A DNA stretch of 35,818 nucleotides, taken from contig NZ_JAIVFN010000038.1 of the NCBI RefSeq assembly GCF_030015065.1, positions 1-35,818 on the forward strand, in the 5' to 3' direction. Origin of the DNA: Xanthobacter autotrophicus. GTDB lineage: Bacteria; Pseudomonadota; Alphaproteobacteria; Rhizobiales; Xanthobacteraceae. Below, one piece after another: positions 23,583 through 32,054 of the stretch. The position numbers and the translations under genes are program-made. A model generated the notes under the pieces. It made no database searches, was not told where the DNA came from, and saw only the letters and a list, made by a program, of their open reading frames with translations. How positions within the stretch are numbered: the stretch's first letter is position 1; each line of letters begins with the position of its first letter.

Positions 23583-24602
23583 TCACACTCCCTGCAGCAG
23601 CACGTCGAGATCGACGGTGGACTCCATGCCGAGCCGGTCGCCGAAGCTGTCGAGGAAATCCTGCCCGGCCTTGCGGCCCTCGTCCTTCAGCATGGACAGG
23701 AAATCCCACTCCGCGTTGAGCTTGGAGGAATAGCCCAGCGTCCCCATCAGCCGGTTGGGCACCATGTGGATGCGCATCTTGGCCCACTCGGCGCCCTCGG
23801 TGTCGCCGGGGTCGGCCACCTTGCGCATCAGCGCGATCATGCGCAGCTCCTTGAGCAGCACGGCGTTGAACGACACCTCGTTCAGCCGGTTCATGATCTC
23901 CGCCGCGGTCTTGGGCGTGCCGGGCCGCTCCACCGGGTTGATGGGGATCAGGATGGTGTCGTCCGATGACAATTCGCGCACCAGCGGCGTCATGGTGGGA
24001 TTGCCGGAATAGCCGCCGTCCCAATAAGCCTCGCCGTCGATCTCGATGGCCTGGAACAGGGTCGGCAGGCAGGCGGAGGCCAGCAGCACGTCGGCCGAGA
24101 GTTCGGCGTTGCGGAATACCCGGCCGCGGCCGGTGCGCACGTTGGTGGCGGTGATGAAGAGGCGGATGGGCGAGCCCATAAGTCGCTCGAAGTCGATGTG
24201 CTCCTCGAGGATGCCCTTGAGCGGGTTGAAGTTGCCCGGGTTCAGGTCATACGGCGAGAACAGGCGGGACATGAGGTCCATGCCGACGAACAGCGGCGAG
24301 GAATCCAGCGTCCACTTGCCCAGCAGCCGGTCCAGCGGGCCGCGCTGGAAGGGGGAGAAGCGCGCCGCGTCGGCCACCGCGCGCCAGTAGCGGTCGAGCG
24401 CCTGCCGCGCCCCCTCCGCCCCGCCGGCGGCGTAGCCGTCCGCCAGTACCGCCGCATTCATGGCGCCGGCCGAGGTGCCGGAGATGCCGTCGATCTGGAG
24501 CCAGGTCTCCTCCAGCAACCGGTCGAGCACGCCCCATGTGAAGGCGCCATGGGCGCCGCCGCCCTGCAGGGCGAGGTCCACGAGAAGGGGGGAGCGATCC
24601 AT
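23583..24602 (-). CDS. Patatin-like phospholipase
   Basis: A 339-residue patatin-fold acyl hydrolase. The oxyanion glycine loop is QGGGAHGAFTWGVL (13-26), the nucleophile elbow is GTSAG (Ser44), and the catalytic Asp is in DGGYSGNP (about residue 197). No signal peptide is present, so it is cytoplasmic. Family members hydrolyse phospholipids or, in PHB-storing bacteria, are linked to polyhydroxybutyrate turnover. The GntP permease follows after three bases. A hydroxybutyrate-related operon is plausible, though no dehydrogenase gene is present here. Confidence 0.93.
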   Translation of the reverse strand: MDRSPLLVDLALQGGGAHGAFTWGVLDRLLEETWLQIDGISGTSAGAMNAAVLADGYAAGGAEGARQALDRYWRAVADAARFSPFQRGPLDRLLGKWTLDSSPLFVGMDLMSRLFSPYDLNPGNFNPLKGILEEHIDFERLMGSPIRLFITATNVRTGRGRVFRNAELSADVLLASACLPTLFQAIEIDGEAYWDGGYSGNPTMTPLVRELSSDDTILIPINPVERPGTPKTAAEIMNRLNEVSFNAVLLKELRMIALMRKVADPGDTEGAEWAKMRIHMVPNRLMGTLGYSSKLNAEWDFLSMLKDEGRKAGQDFLDSFGDRLGMESTVDLDVLLQGV

Positions 24603-24717
24603 TTCAGGCGTCTCCAGTCAGTTGGCCGGGCCGTGTGGCCGGCGTGAACCTTGCGCCCGTGGCGCCGCCTCCCCTCGCGGGCGGGTCGTGCCGTGCGGCC
24701 GCCCCCCGTCGCTGTTG

Positions 24718-24742
24718 CCCGCCGCCGGGACGCGGCGGCGGG
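24718..24742. terminator. 10-bp GC hairpin between RND and patatin genes
   Basis: CCCGCCGCCG and CGGCGGCGGG pair perfectly around GGACG. On the minus strand it lies 21 bases after the RND pump stop. There is no T run, but the stem is long and entirely GC. Confidence 0.65.
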
Positions 24743-24763
24743 ATCCTTGGTCCGCCGGGCGCG

Positions 24764-27700
24764 TCAGGCCCTGGCAGTGCCGGCGGCCGGCGACGCCGGC
24801 GCCCGCTCCGGTCCGGTATCCGGGCCGAACCAGGCGACATAGAGCGCCGGCAGGAAGATGAGGGTGAGCAGCGTGCCCACCATGAGCCCGCCCATGATGG
24901 CGAAGGCCATGGGCCCCCAGAACACGGTGGGAGCGATGGGGATCATGCCCAGCACCGTGGACACGGCGGTGAGCATGATGGGCCGGAAACGGATGGAGGA
25001 GGCGTGCACCACCGCATCCCAAACGGTCTTGCCCGCCGCGCGGTCCGCCTCGATCTGGCCGATGAGGATGACCGCGTTCTTGGTGATCATGCCGATCAGC
25101 GCCAGCACGCCGAGGATGGCCACGAAGCCCAGAGGCCGCCCCGAGGCGAGCAGCGCCGCGACCACGCCGATGAGTCCGAGCGGCGCCACCGACAGTACGA
25201 TGAGGAGGCGCTGGAAGCTCTTCAGCTCGAACATGAGCACCGAGAACATGAGCAGCAGCATCACCGGCACCACCGCCACCACGGAGGCCAGCGAGGCCGC
25301 GCTCTCCTCCACGGTGCCGCCCACGGTGATGGCGTAGCCGGGCGGCAGGGTCTTGCGCAGGGCGTCGATCTTGGGATCGAGCTCGCTCACCACCCCTTCC
25401 GGCAGGATGCCGCGCCGCACGTCCGCCTGCACGGTGAGGGTCGGCACCCGGTCGCGGCGCCAGATGGCGGGATAGTCCTGGGTGTAGTCGAAGGTGGCGA
25501 TCTGGCTCAGCGGCACCGTCCGCCCGCTGGGCAGCGGCACCTGGAGGGTGGAGAGGGTGGCGAGCGAGACGCGCTCCTCGTCGGTGGCGCGGGCCACCAC
25601 GTTGACGAGGTAGATGTCGTCGCGCACCTGGGTGATGGCCTGTCCGGACAGCACCGTGTTGAGCACGCCGGCGAGCTGGGCGGTGGACAGGCCGAGCAGG
25701 CGCGCCTCGTCCTGGTCCACCTTGATGCGCACCTGCCGCGCCGGCTCGATCCAGTTGTAATTGACCGTCTCGACCTTGGGGTTGGAGGCCATCACGGCGG
25801 CGAGGTCGAAGGCGATGGCGCGCACCTTCTCGATGTCCGGTCCCGAGACGCGGTACTGCACCGGCCAGCCCACCGGGGGGCCCAGCTCCAGCGGCGAGAC
25901 GCGGGCGACCAGCTGGGGGAAGTCCTCCGCCAGCACCTTCTCCAGCTTGGCCCGCAGGCGATCGCGGGCCGCCACGTCCTTCGCCACGATCACGGTCTGG
26001 GCGAAGAAGTCGTTGGGCAGCTGCACGTCGAGGGGCAGATAGAAGCGGATGGCGCCGCGACCCACATAGGTGGACCAGCGGGCCACGTCCGGGTCATCGG
26101 CGAGCACCGCGTCGAACGTCTGAGCCACCTTCTCGCTCTGGTAGATGGAGGCGTTCTGCGGCGAGGCGAGATCCACCAGCAGCTCGGGCCGGTCCGAGGA
26201 GGGGAAGAACTGCGAGGGGATCAGCGGCAGCGCCAGCGCCGACAGCGCGAACAGGCCGAGGGTGACGGCGATGGTGGCCCAGCGCAGCCGCAGGCAGAAG
26301 ATCAGGAAGGCGCGGTAGAGCCCCATGACCCCCGTGGGCGGGGCATCGGGATCGGGGACCTTGTCCCTGGGCGGGGCCTTCAGGATCAACACCTGCATCA
26401 GCGGGGCGAACAGCACCGCCACGATCCACGACACCAGGAGCGCGATGCCCACCACGGCGAACAGGGTGAAGGTGTATTCGCCCGCCGAGCTGGCCGCGAA
26501 GCCCACCGGCACGAAGCCCGCCACCGTCACCAGCGTTCCCGCCAGCATGGCCGCCGCATAGGCCTTGAAGGCGTAGGACGCCGCCGTCACCTTGTCGTCG
26601 CCGGCGGCAAGGCGCGTGAGCGTCGCGTCGGTGGTGGTCATGGCGTCGTCCACCATGAGCGCCAGCGCGATGATGAGGGCGCCCAGCGAGATGCGCTGCA
26701 TGTCGATGTGAACGAGCTGCATCAGCGCGAACACGATGGCCAGCGTCAGCGGGATGGCGAGCGCCACGATGGCGCCGGCCCTGACCCCCAGCGCGATGAA
26801 CGACACCACGAGGATGATGCCCACCGCCTGCCACAGGCTTTCCATGAACTCGGCGATGGCGCTGTTCACCGTCACCGCCTGGTCGGCCACCAGATGCGCC
26901 TCGATGCCCACGGGCAGGTCGGCAATGAGGCGGTTCATGGTCTTGTCGATGTTCCTGCCCATGGCGAGGATGTCGCCGCCGTCGCGCATGGCGATGGCGA
27001 GGCCGATGGCCTCCTTGCCGTTGACCCGGAACATGGGCTGCGGCGGGTCGGCATAGCCGCGGCGGATGGTGGCGATATCGACGAGGCGGATGAGCCGGCC
27101 GTTCACCACGAAGTTCACGTCGGCGACGTCCGCCTCCGAGGTGAAGGCCCCGGACACGCGGATGGAGATGTTCTCCGCCCCGGTCTGGATCTCGCCCGAG
27201 GGGCGCACGATGTTCTGGCTCTGCAACGCCGACAGCACGGCCGCGCGGTCGATGCCGAGGCTGGCGAGCTCCCGCATGGAGAACTCGATGAAGATGCGCT
27301 CGTCCTGGGCGCCGAGGATCTCGATCTTGGAGACATCCGGCACGTGCAGCAGCTCGGAGCGCACATCCTCCACATGATCGCGCAGCTCGCGATGGGTGAA
27401 GCCGTCCGCGGTGAAGCCGTAGATGATGCCGAAGGTGTCGCCGAACTCGTCGTTGAAGAACGGCCCGACGATGCCCTGCGGCAGGGTGTGGCGGATGTCG
27501 CCGATGCTCTTGCGCACGTGGTACCAGATGTCCGGCACCTCGGCCGCCGTGGCCGAGCCCTTCAGGTGGACGAAGACAGTGGTGGTGCCGGGCTTGGTGT
27601 AGCTCTCCAGATAATCGAGCCTGGGCACTTCCTGGAGCTTGCGCTCCAGCCGCTCGGTCACCTGCCGGAAGGTCTCGTCCAGGGTCGCGCCCGGCCAGTT

Positions 27701-27859
27701 GGCCTGCACCACCATGGTCTTGATGACGAAGGTCGGGTCTTCCGCCCGGCCCAGGCTCTTGAAGGCCATGATGCCGGCCACCACCGAGATGGCCATGAGA
27801 TAGATGATGACCGAGCGGTGCTTCAGCGCCCAGGCGGAGAGGTTGAAGCCGCCGCTCAC
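24764..27859 (-). CDS. RND efflux pump permease subunit
   Basis: A 1031-residue inner-membrane pump with the duplicated RND layout: a helix, a large periplasmic loop (about 35-330), five to six helices, a second loop (about 550-860) and a final helix bundle. Helix 4 has the proton-relay pair in ALMVDDAMTT (about 402-404). The N-terminus FNLSAWALKHRSVI and the GRAEDPTF phrase are typical of the group often called AcrB/VexF-like or multidrug family in Proteobacteria. The GTG at 27859 overlaps the adaptor stop by four bases (GTGA) and is preferred over upstream in-frame codons. The outer-membrane factor is not in the window. Substrate unknown. Confidence 0.95.
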   Translation of the reverse strand: MSGGFNLSAWALKHRSVIIYLMAISVVAGIMAFKSLGRAEDPTFVIKTMVVQANWPGATLDETFRQVTERLERKLQEVPRLDYLESYTKPGTTTVFVHLKGSATAAEVPDIWYHVRKSIGDIRHTLPQGIVGPFFNDEFGDTFGIIYGFTADGFTHRELRDHVEDVRSELLHVPDVSKIEILGAQDERIFIEFSMRELASLGIDRAAVLSALQSQNIVRPSGEIQTGAENISIRVSGAFTSEADVADVNFVVNGRLIRLVDIATIRRGYADPPQPMFRVNGKEAIGLAIAMRDGGDILAMGRNIDKTMNRLIADLPVGIEAHLVADQAVTVNSAIAEFMESLWQAVGIILVVSFIALGVRAGAIVALAIPLTLAIVFALMQLVHIDMQRISLGALIIALALMVDDAMTTTDATLTRLAAGDDKVTAASYAFKAYAAAMLAGTLVTVAGFVPVGFAASSAGEYTFTLFAVVGIALLVSWIVAVLFAPLMQVLILKAPPRDKVPDPDAPPTGVMGLYRAFLIFCLRLRWATIAVTLGLFALSALALPLIPSQFFPSSDRPELLVDLASPQNASIYQSEKVAQTFDAVLADDPDVARWSTYVGRGAIRFYLPLDVQLPNDFFAQTVIVAKDVAARDRLRAKLEKVLAEDFPQLVARVSPLELGPPVGWPVQYRVSGPDIEKVRAIAFDLAAVMASNPKVETVNYNWIEPARQVRIKVDQDEARLLGLSTAQLAGVLNTVLSGQAITQVRDDIYLVNVVARATDEERVSLATLSTLQVPLPSGRTVPLSQIATFDYTQDYPAIWRRDRVPTLTVQADVRRGILPEGVVSELDPKIDALRKTLPPGYAITVGGTVEESAASLASVVAVVPVMLLLMFSVLMFELKSFQRLLIVLSVAPLGLIGVVAALLASGRPLGFVAILGVLALIGMITKNAVILIGQIEADRAAGKTVWDAVVHASSIRFRPIMLTAVSTVLGMIPIAPTVFWGPMAFAIMGGLMVGTLLTLIFLPALYVAWFGPDTGPERAPASPAAGTARA

Positions 27860-28965
27860 AGCTGCGTCCCCAGAAGGCGGACCCTCTGCCCCGGATGCAG
27901 CGCCTGGACGCCGGCCGTCACCACGATCTCGGAGGGCTTGAGCCCCTCGGCCACACTTACGGTGGCGGGGCTGAAGCGCAGCACCTCCACGTTGCGCAGG
28001 GAGACGGTCTGGGCCTTGGGATCCACCACCCACACCGCCGGCTTGTCATTGAGGCGGGTGAGCGCGCTGGCCGGGATCTCGATGACCGGGCCGGTATCCA
28101 CCACCACGCGGCCGATGACCGTGGTGCCGAGCCGCAGCCCCTCGGGCGGATCAATGAGGCCGACGCGCACACGGAAGGTGCGGGTGACGGGATCCGCCTG
28201 GGGCGCCACCTCGCGCACCCGGCCCGTCGTCCGCACCGCGGGGTCGCCCGAAAGGGTCACCTCCACCTCGGGATCGCCCGGCAGGGAGGTGAGAAGGGCG
28301 GCCGGAACCTCGAACACCGCGTCGCGCCCGTCCTGGCGCGCCACCTCGATCACCGGCTGGCCGGCCTGTACCACCTCGCCGGGCTCGGCCCGGCGCTGAG
28401 TGACGACACCCGCCGAATCCGCCTTCAGCTCGGTGAAGCCGAGACGGTCCTCGGCCATCCTCAGCCGCGCCTCGGCGTCCTCCACCTGCGAGCGGGCGTT
28501 GAGGAAGGCCTGCTCTGCCTGCTCGTACTGGGCGCGGGGGGTGAAGCCGCGGGCCAGCAGCTGGCGCTGGCGCTCATACTGGTTGCGGGTCTGGCTGAGA
28601 TTGGCATTGGCGGCAGAAAGCGCCGCCTGGGCCGAGCGCAGGCCGTTCTGCTCGTCCTGCGGATCGAGCCGCGCCAGCACCTGGCCCGGCTTCACCCGGT
28701 CGCCCACATTCACGAGGCGCTCGATGATTCGCCCGCCGATGCGAAAACCGTAGGTGGCTTCGTTCTGCGCCTCCACCTGGCCGGTGAGGGTCGCTGAATC
28801 GCTCGCCGCGCGGCTGGTGGCGAGAACCGTCCGCACCGGCCGGGGCTCAGGTGCCTTCGCCTCAGGCGCCTCGCCGCATCCCGCCAGCAGGGCCGCGCCG
28901 AGGAGGACCACGGGCGCTCCCAATCGAACACGTCCCGAAGCCACTGCGTTCGGCGCGCGATGCAT
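27856..28965 (-). CDS. RND efflux periplasmic adaptor lipoprotein
   Basis: A membrane-fusion protein of about 369 residues. The signal peptide ends in a lipobox LLAGC near residue 29, so it is lipid-anchored in the periplasm. Next come a lipoyl half-motif (RIGGRIIERLVNVGDRVKPG), a helical hairpin with QTRNQYERQRQLLARGF, the second lipoyl half (ADSAGVVTQRRAEPGEVV) and a beta-barrel/proximal domain. It links the inner-membrane RND pump to an outer-membrane channel. The ATG at 28965 suits the signal peptide; an ATG at 29010 is in frame but less likely. It is coupled to the pump gene by a 4-base overlap. Confidence 0.93.
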   Translation of the reverse strand: MHRAPNAVASGRVRLGAPVVLLGAALLAGCGEAPEAKAPEPRPVRTVLATSRAASDSATLTGQVEAQNEATYGFRIGGRIIERLVNVGDRVKPGQVLARLDPQDEQNGLRSAQAALSAANANLSQTRNQYERQRQLLARGFTPRAQYEQAEQAFLNARSQVEDAEARLRMAEDRLGFTELKADSAGVVTQRRAEPGEVVQAGQPVIEVARQDGRDAVFEVPAALLTSLPGDPEVEVTLSGDPAVRTTGRVREVAPQADPVTRTFRVRVGLIDPPEGLRLGTTVIGRVVVDTGPVIEIPASALTRLNDKPAVWVVDPKAQTVSLRNVEVLRFSPATVSVAEGLKPSEIVVTAGVQALHPGQRVRLLGTQL

Positions 28966-29118
28966 CACGTCGGCCACGGGACAACTCCTCTTTGCGCACT
29001 GCAACCGCATACCCCTATAGCGGAGGTCTCGGTGGGCGACCAGAGCGGCGGGCGACCGACTTGACGCAGCGTGATGCCCCTTTGCGGCGGTCAGGCCCTG
29101 TCGCGTCCCATGGGAGGC

Positions 29119-30453
29119 TCAGCCGCCGGCGCCGAGATGGCGCAGCGGACGGCCGTCGAGCACGTCGGCCTCGATCTCCTCCAGCCCCACGCGGCGCGTC
29201 TCCGGCACGAACAGCAGCGCGACCACCAGCGACAGGACGCACACCACGAAGAAGATGCCGATGGTGCCGGCGAGGCCGATGCCCTGCACCACCGACAGGA
29301 AGGTGCCGGCGACGATGCCGTTGAAAAGCCAGCTGGTGGCCGAGGCCACCGCGATGCCCCGCTCCCGGATGGCGGAGGGGAACAGCTCCGACATGAGCAC
29401 ATAGGGCAAGGGGCCGAGGCTGAGGGCGAAGGCGACGATGTAGGCGCACAGTCCCGCCAGCGCCACCCAGGGCCAGTCGGCCAGCGCCGCGACGATGACG
29501 GCGGCAAGGCTCGCCGCCATGGCCGCCGACCCCACGATCAAGAGCGGCCGGCGGCCGAGCCGGTCCACCAGCGCCATGGCGGCGATGGTGGCGATGACGT
29601 TGAACAGCCCCAGGCCGAAAGTGGCGGCCAGCGCCGCGACCCCCGCCGGAAAGCCCAGCTCGGTGAAGATGTGCGGCGCGTAATAGAGAATGCCGTCGAT
29701 GCCGGAGAAATTCTGCAGCACGAACAGCACGCTGCACAGGACCAGCACCGCCATGGTGGCGCCGCGGCCGAGCACCGCGCGCCAGTTGGCCCCGTCCGGT
29801 GCGCGCTCCTCTCCCATCTCGGCGGCGATGCCGAGCGCGCGGGCGGCGGCCTCGGCGCGCGCGCTCATGCCCCTGGACCTGAGCCAGCGCGGGCTTTCCG
29901 GGAGCAGCAGCACGATGGCGGCGCAAGCCGCCGCGATCAGCACCCCGCCGCCAAGCATCTGCTGCCATGAGGCGCGGCCGATGAGAACAAGCGGCACCGC
30001 ATATCCGATCAGGATGCCGATGGTGATGGCCAGCTGGAACAGGGAGACCACCGCCCCCCGGTGTCGCGCCGGCGTTACCTCGGCCGCATACATGGGCACC
30101 ACCATGGAGGACAGGCCAACCCCGAGCCCGACGAGGATGCGGGCCGCCACCAGCATGCCCGGCCCGGCCGCCACGCCCTGTCCCAGCGGAATCAGAATGT
30201 AGCCGGCCATGGCCAGCAGCGCCGCGAGCAGGCAGGACGGCCGCCGACCGATTCGCGCCGACACCGGCGCGGCGGCGGCGGCACCCACGAAGCAGCCGAC
30301 CAGGAGAGAGGTCACCACCATCTCGGTGGCGCGGGTGGACAGGGCGAAAGCCTCGGTGATGGCCCCCACCACACCCGCGATGGACGCCGTGCTGAAGCCG
30401 AAAAGGATGCCGAACAGCAGCACGAGACTGGCCGTGAGCAACAGCGTCTTCAT
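29119..30453 (-). CDS. Sugar porter family MFS transporter (divergent)
   Basis: A 444-residue, 12-helix major facilitator of the sugar porter type. Motifs seen: SARIGRRPS after helix 2, LLPESPRWLRSRG, VLQNFSGIDGILYYAP in helix 7, DRLGRRP in the helix 8-9 loop, and a C-terminal PETRRVGLEEIE. The family carries hexoses, pentoses or inositols with protons. The ATG at 30453 starts the homology; the longer frame to 30576 adds no family sequence. It is divergent from the DegT gene over 155 bases, and the downstream plus-strand genes include a second porter of the same family, so both likely serve one pathway. Confidence 0.93.
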   Translation of the reverse strand: MKTLLLTASLVLLFGILFGFSTASIAGVVGAITEAFALSTRATEMVVTSLLVGCFVGAAAAAPVSARIGRRPSCLLAALLAMAGYILIPLGQGVAAGPGMLVAARILVGLGVGLSSMVVPMYAAEVTPARHRGAVVSLFQLAITIGILIGYAVPLVLIGRASWQQMLGGGVLIAAACAAIVLLLPESPRWLRSRGMSARAEAAARALGIAAEMGEERAPDGANWRAVLGRGATMAVLVLCSVLFVLQNFSGIDGILYYAPHIFTELGFPAGVAALAATFGLGLFNVIATIAAMALVDRLGRRPLLIVGSAAMAASLAAVIVAALADWPWVALAGLCAYIVAFALSLGPLPYVLMSELFPSAIRERGIAVASATSWLFNGIVAGTFLSVVQGIGLAGTIGIFFVVCVLSLVVALLFVPETRRVGLEEIEADVLDGRPLRHLGAGG

Positions 30454-30608
30454 GGATGGCTCCAGAGGTCGATCGTCGAGATGAGGTACCCCATAGCCGC
30501 TTAACGGAAAGGACTTGTAAGCTGCGGCGAGGCAGGAGCATAAGTACAGAAAAAATCCGGCCTCGACAGGTTTCAATCGATAAATCTGGCTTCAAGGGAG
30601 AGCGCCAA
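30454..30608. promoter_or_regulatory. Divergent promoter region of the DegT/GMC cluster
   Basis: These 155 bases separate the divergent sugar porter and DegT genes and must carry both promoters. The DegT side is AT-richer (AAAAAATCC and CAATCGATAAATC near 30547-30588), with a GGGAGAG ribosome-binding site at 30597-30603. I see no clear operator dyad, and no regulator gene is encoded in the window. Confidence 0.5.
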
Positions 30609-31931
30609 GTGACGGTCTCAGCCACTGCGCACGAGCACGCCAATCGTCTGGCCATCGAGGGCGGTGACCCCGTCCGCAAGGCACCGCTGCCGTGGGAGCT
30701 GCCCGGCGCCCACTGGATCGGCGACGAGGAGCTGGAGCTGGTCTCCCGCGTGGTGCGCGCCAAGAGCCCCTTCCGCTTCTACGGGCCGGACCTCCAGCAC
30801 ATGGTGGACACGCTCGAGAAGGAATGGTGCGCCGCGTTCGGCCACAAGCATGCGCTCGGCGTCTCCTCGGGTACGGCGGCCCTCTCCATCGCCATGTCGG
30901 CGCTGGAGATCGGCCCCGGCGACGAGGTGCTGGTGCCCGGCTATCTTTGGGTGAGCTGCGTGAGCGCTGTGGTGCGCGCCGGCGCCATTCCGCGCCTCGT
31001 GGACGTGGATGACTGCTTCACCCTCGATCCCGCCGATGTGGAGCGCAAGATCGGCCCGAATACCCGCGCCGCGCTGATGGTGCACATGAGCGGGGCACCG
31101 GGGCGTGTGGCGGAGGTCGCCCGCATCTGCCGCGAGCGCGGCATCGGCCTCATCGAGGATTGCGCCCAGACCGCCGGCGCCAGCCAGAACGGCAAGGCCG
31201 TGGGCACCTTCGGCGACGTGGGCATCTTCTCCTTCCAGCTCAACAAGAACATGACCTCCGGCGACGGCGGCATGGTGGTGACCGAGCGCGACGACCTCTA
31301 TCGCCGCATCGTGGCGCTGCACGACCTCGGCTATCCGCGCAACGCCCAGGGCCGGCTCGACACCTCGGACGAGACCTGCCAGCTGTGGGGCGTGGGCGCC
31401 CGCATGTCGGAGCTGACCGGCGCCATGTGCCTTGCCCAGATGCGCAAGCTGCCGCAGATCACCGGCGCCATGCGCACCGCCAAGTGGCGCATCCGCGAGG
31501 CGCTCGCCGGCACCCCGGGCCTCGGCTTCCGCACCATTCCCGATCCGGCGGGCGACACCGGCCCCTTCCTCATCATGACCCTGAAGGACGAGGCAACCGC
31601 CCGCCACTTCGTCGATGCGCTGCGGGCCGAGGGCATCGCCGGGCCGCCCGGCTCGCTCGCCTGCCTCACCATGCGGGAATGGGGCATGCACTGGTACTCG
31701 AACATTCCGAGCCTGGTGAACAAGAGGTCGGACAGCCGCGACGGCTTCCCCTGGACCCACCCGTCCAATGCGTTCGGCGCCGGCTACAGCTACGCCGCGG
31801 GCGCGCTGGCCCATTGCGACGAGCTGCACGCCCGTGGCGCGCTGCTCACCATCGCCTCGACGCTCACGCCGCAGGACGTGGACGACATCATCACCGCCAT
31901 GCGCAAGGTGGCGAAAGTGGTGCTCGCGTAG
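30609..31931 (+). CDS. DegT/DnrJ/EryC1/StrS family aminotransferase
   Basis: A 440-residue PLP enzyme. The N-terminal LAIEGGDPVRKAPLPW and GDEELELVSRV, then GVSSGTAALSIAMSAL, VPGYLWVSCVSAVVRAGA, and EDCAQTAGA are family landmarks. The PLP lysine is Lys213 in FQLNKNMTSGDGG, with the Gly-rich turn following it. Such enzymes transaminate keto-sugars or ketocyclitols, usually with glutamate or glutamine; the related StsC and RifK branches have a similar N-terminus. The GTG at 30609 has GGGAGAG at good spacing; the longer frame to 30456 lacks homology. The second sugar porter and GMC dehydrogenase follow, suggesting oxidation and amination (or the reverse) of one polyol. Confidence 0.93.
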   Translation: MTVSATAHEHANRLAIEGGDPVRKAPLPWELPGAHWIGDEELELVSRVVRAKSPFRFYGPDLQHMVDTLEKEWCAAFGHKHALGVSSGTAALSIAMSALEIGPGDEVLVPGYLWVSCVSAVVRAGAIPRLVDVDDCFTLDPADVERKIGPNTRAALMVHMSGAPGRVAEVARICRERGIGLIEDCAQTAGASQNGKAVGTFGDVGIFSFQLNKNMTSGDGGMVVTERDDLYRRIVALHDLGYPRNAQGRLDTSDETCQLWGVGARMSELTGAMCLAQMRKLPQITGAMRTAKWRIREALAGTPGLGFRTIPDPAGDTGPFLIMTLKDEATARHFVDALRAEGIAGPPGSLACLTMREWGMHWYSNIPSLVNKRSDSRDGFPWTHPSNAFGAGYSYAAGALAHCDELHARGALLTIASTLTPQDVDDIITAMRKVAKVVLA

Positions 31932-31994
31932 TGCGCGCCACGATCGGCCCGCATCGCAGGCTGATCGGGTCACGCGTTCTGCGTCTTGAATTTT

Positions 31995-32007
31995 GAGCGC
32001 GATCCGG
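31995..32007. repeat. Second copy of GAGCGCGATCCGG
   Basis: Thirteen bases identical to 18742-18754, in the gap between the DegT and second sugar porter genes. This supports a dispersed intergenic element, although 13 bases could recur by chance in GC-rich DNA. Confidence 0.4.
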
Positions 32008-32054
32008 GTCCCGCATAACGAACACCTGAAACCGCACTCCGGGAGGGGCGCCCC

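Noticed and set aside
24635-28399. A plus-strand open frame of about 1250 codons opposite the RND efflux genes
   Set aside because: It is antisense to two well-conserved genes, is His/Arg/Gly/Glu-rich and repetitive as expected from the complement of GC-rich codons, and has no domain.
29119-30453. The divergent sugar porter as part of the RND operon
   Set aside because: It shares a strand but is separated by 153 bases, and its promoter region and family tie it to the DegT/GMC block.
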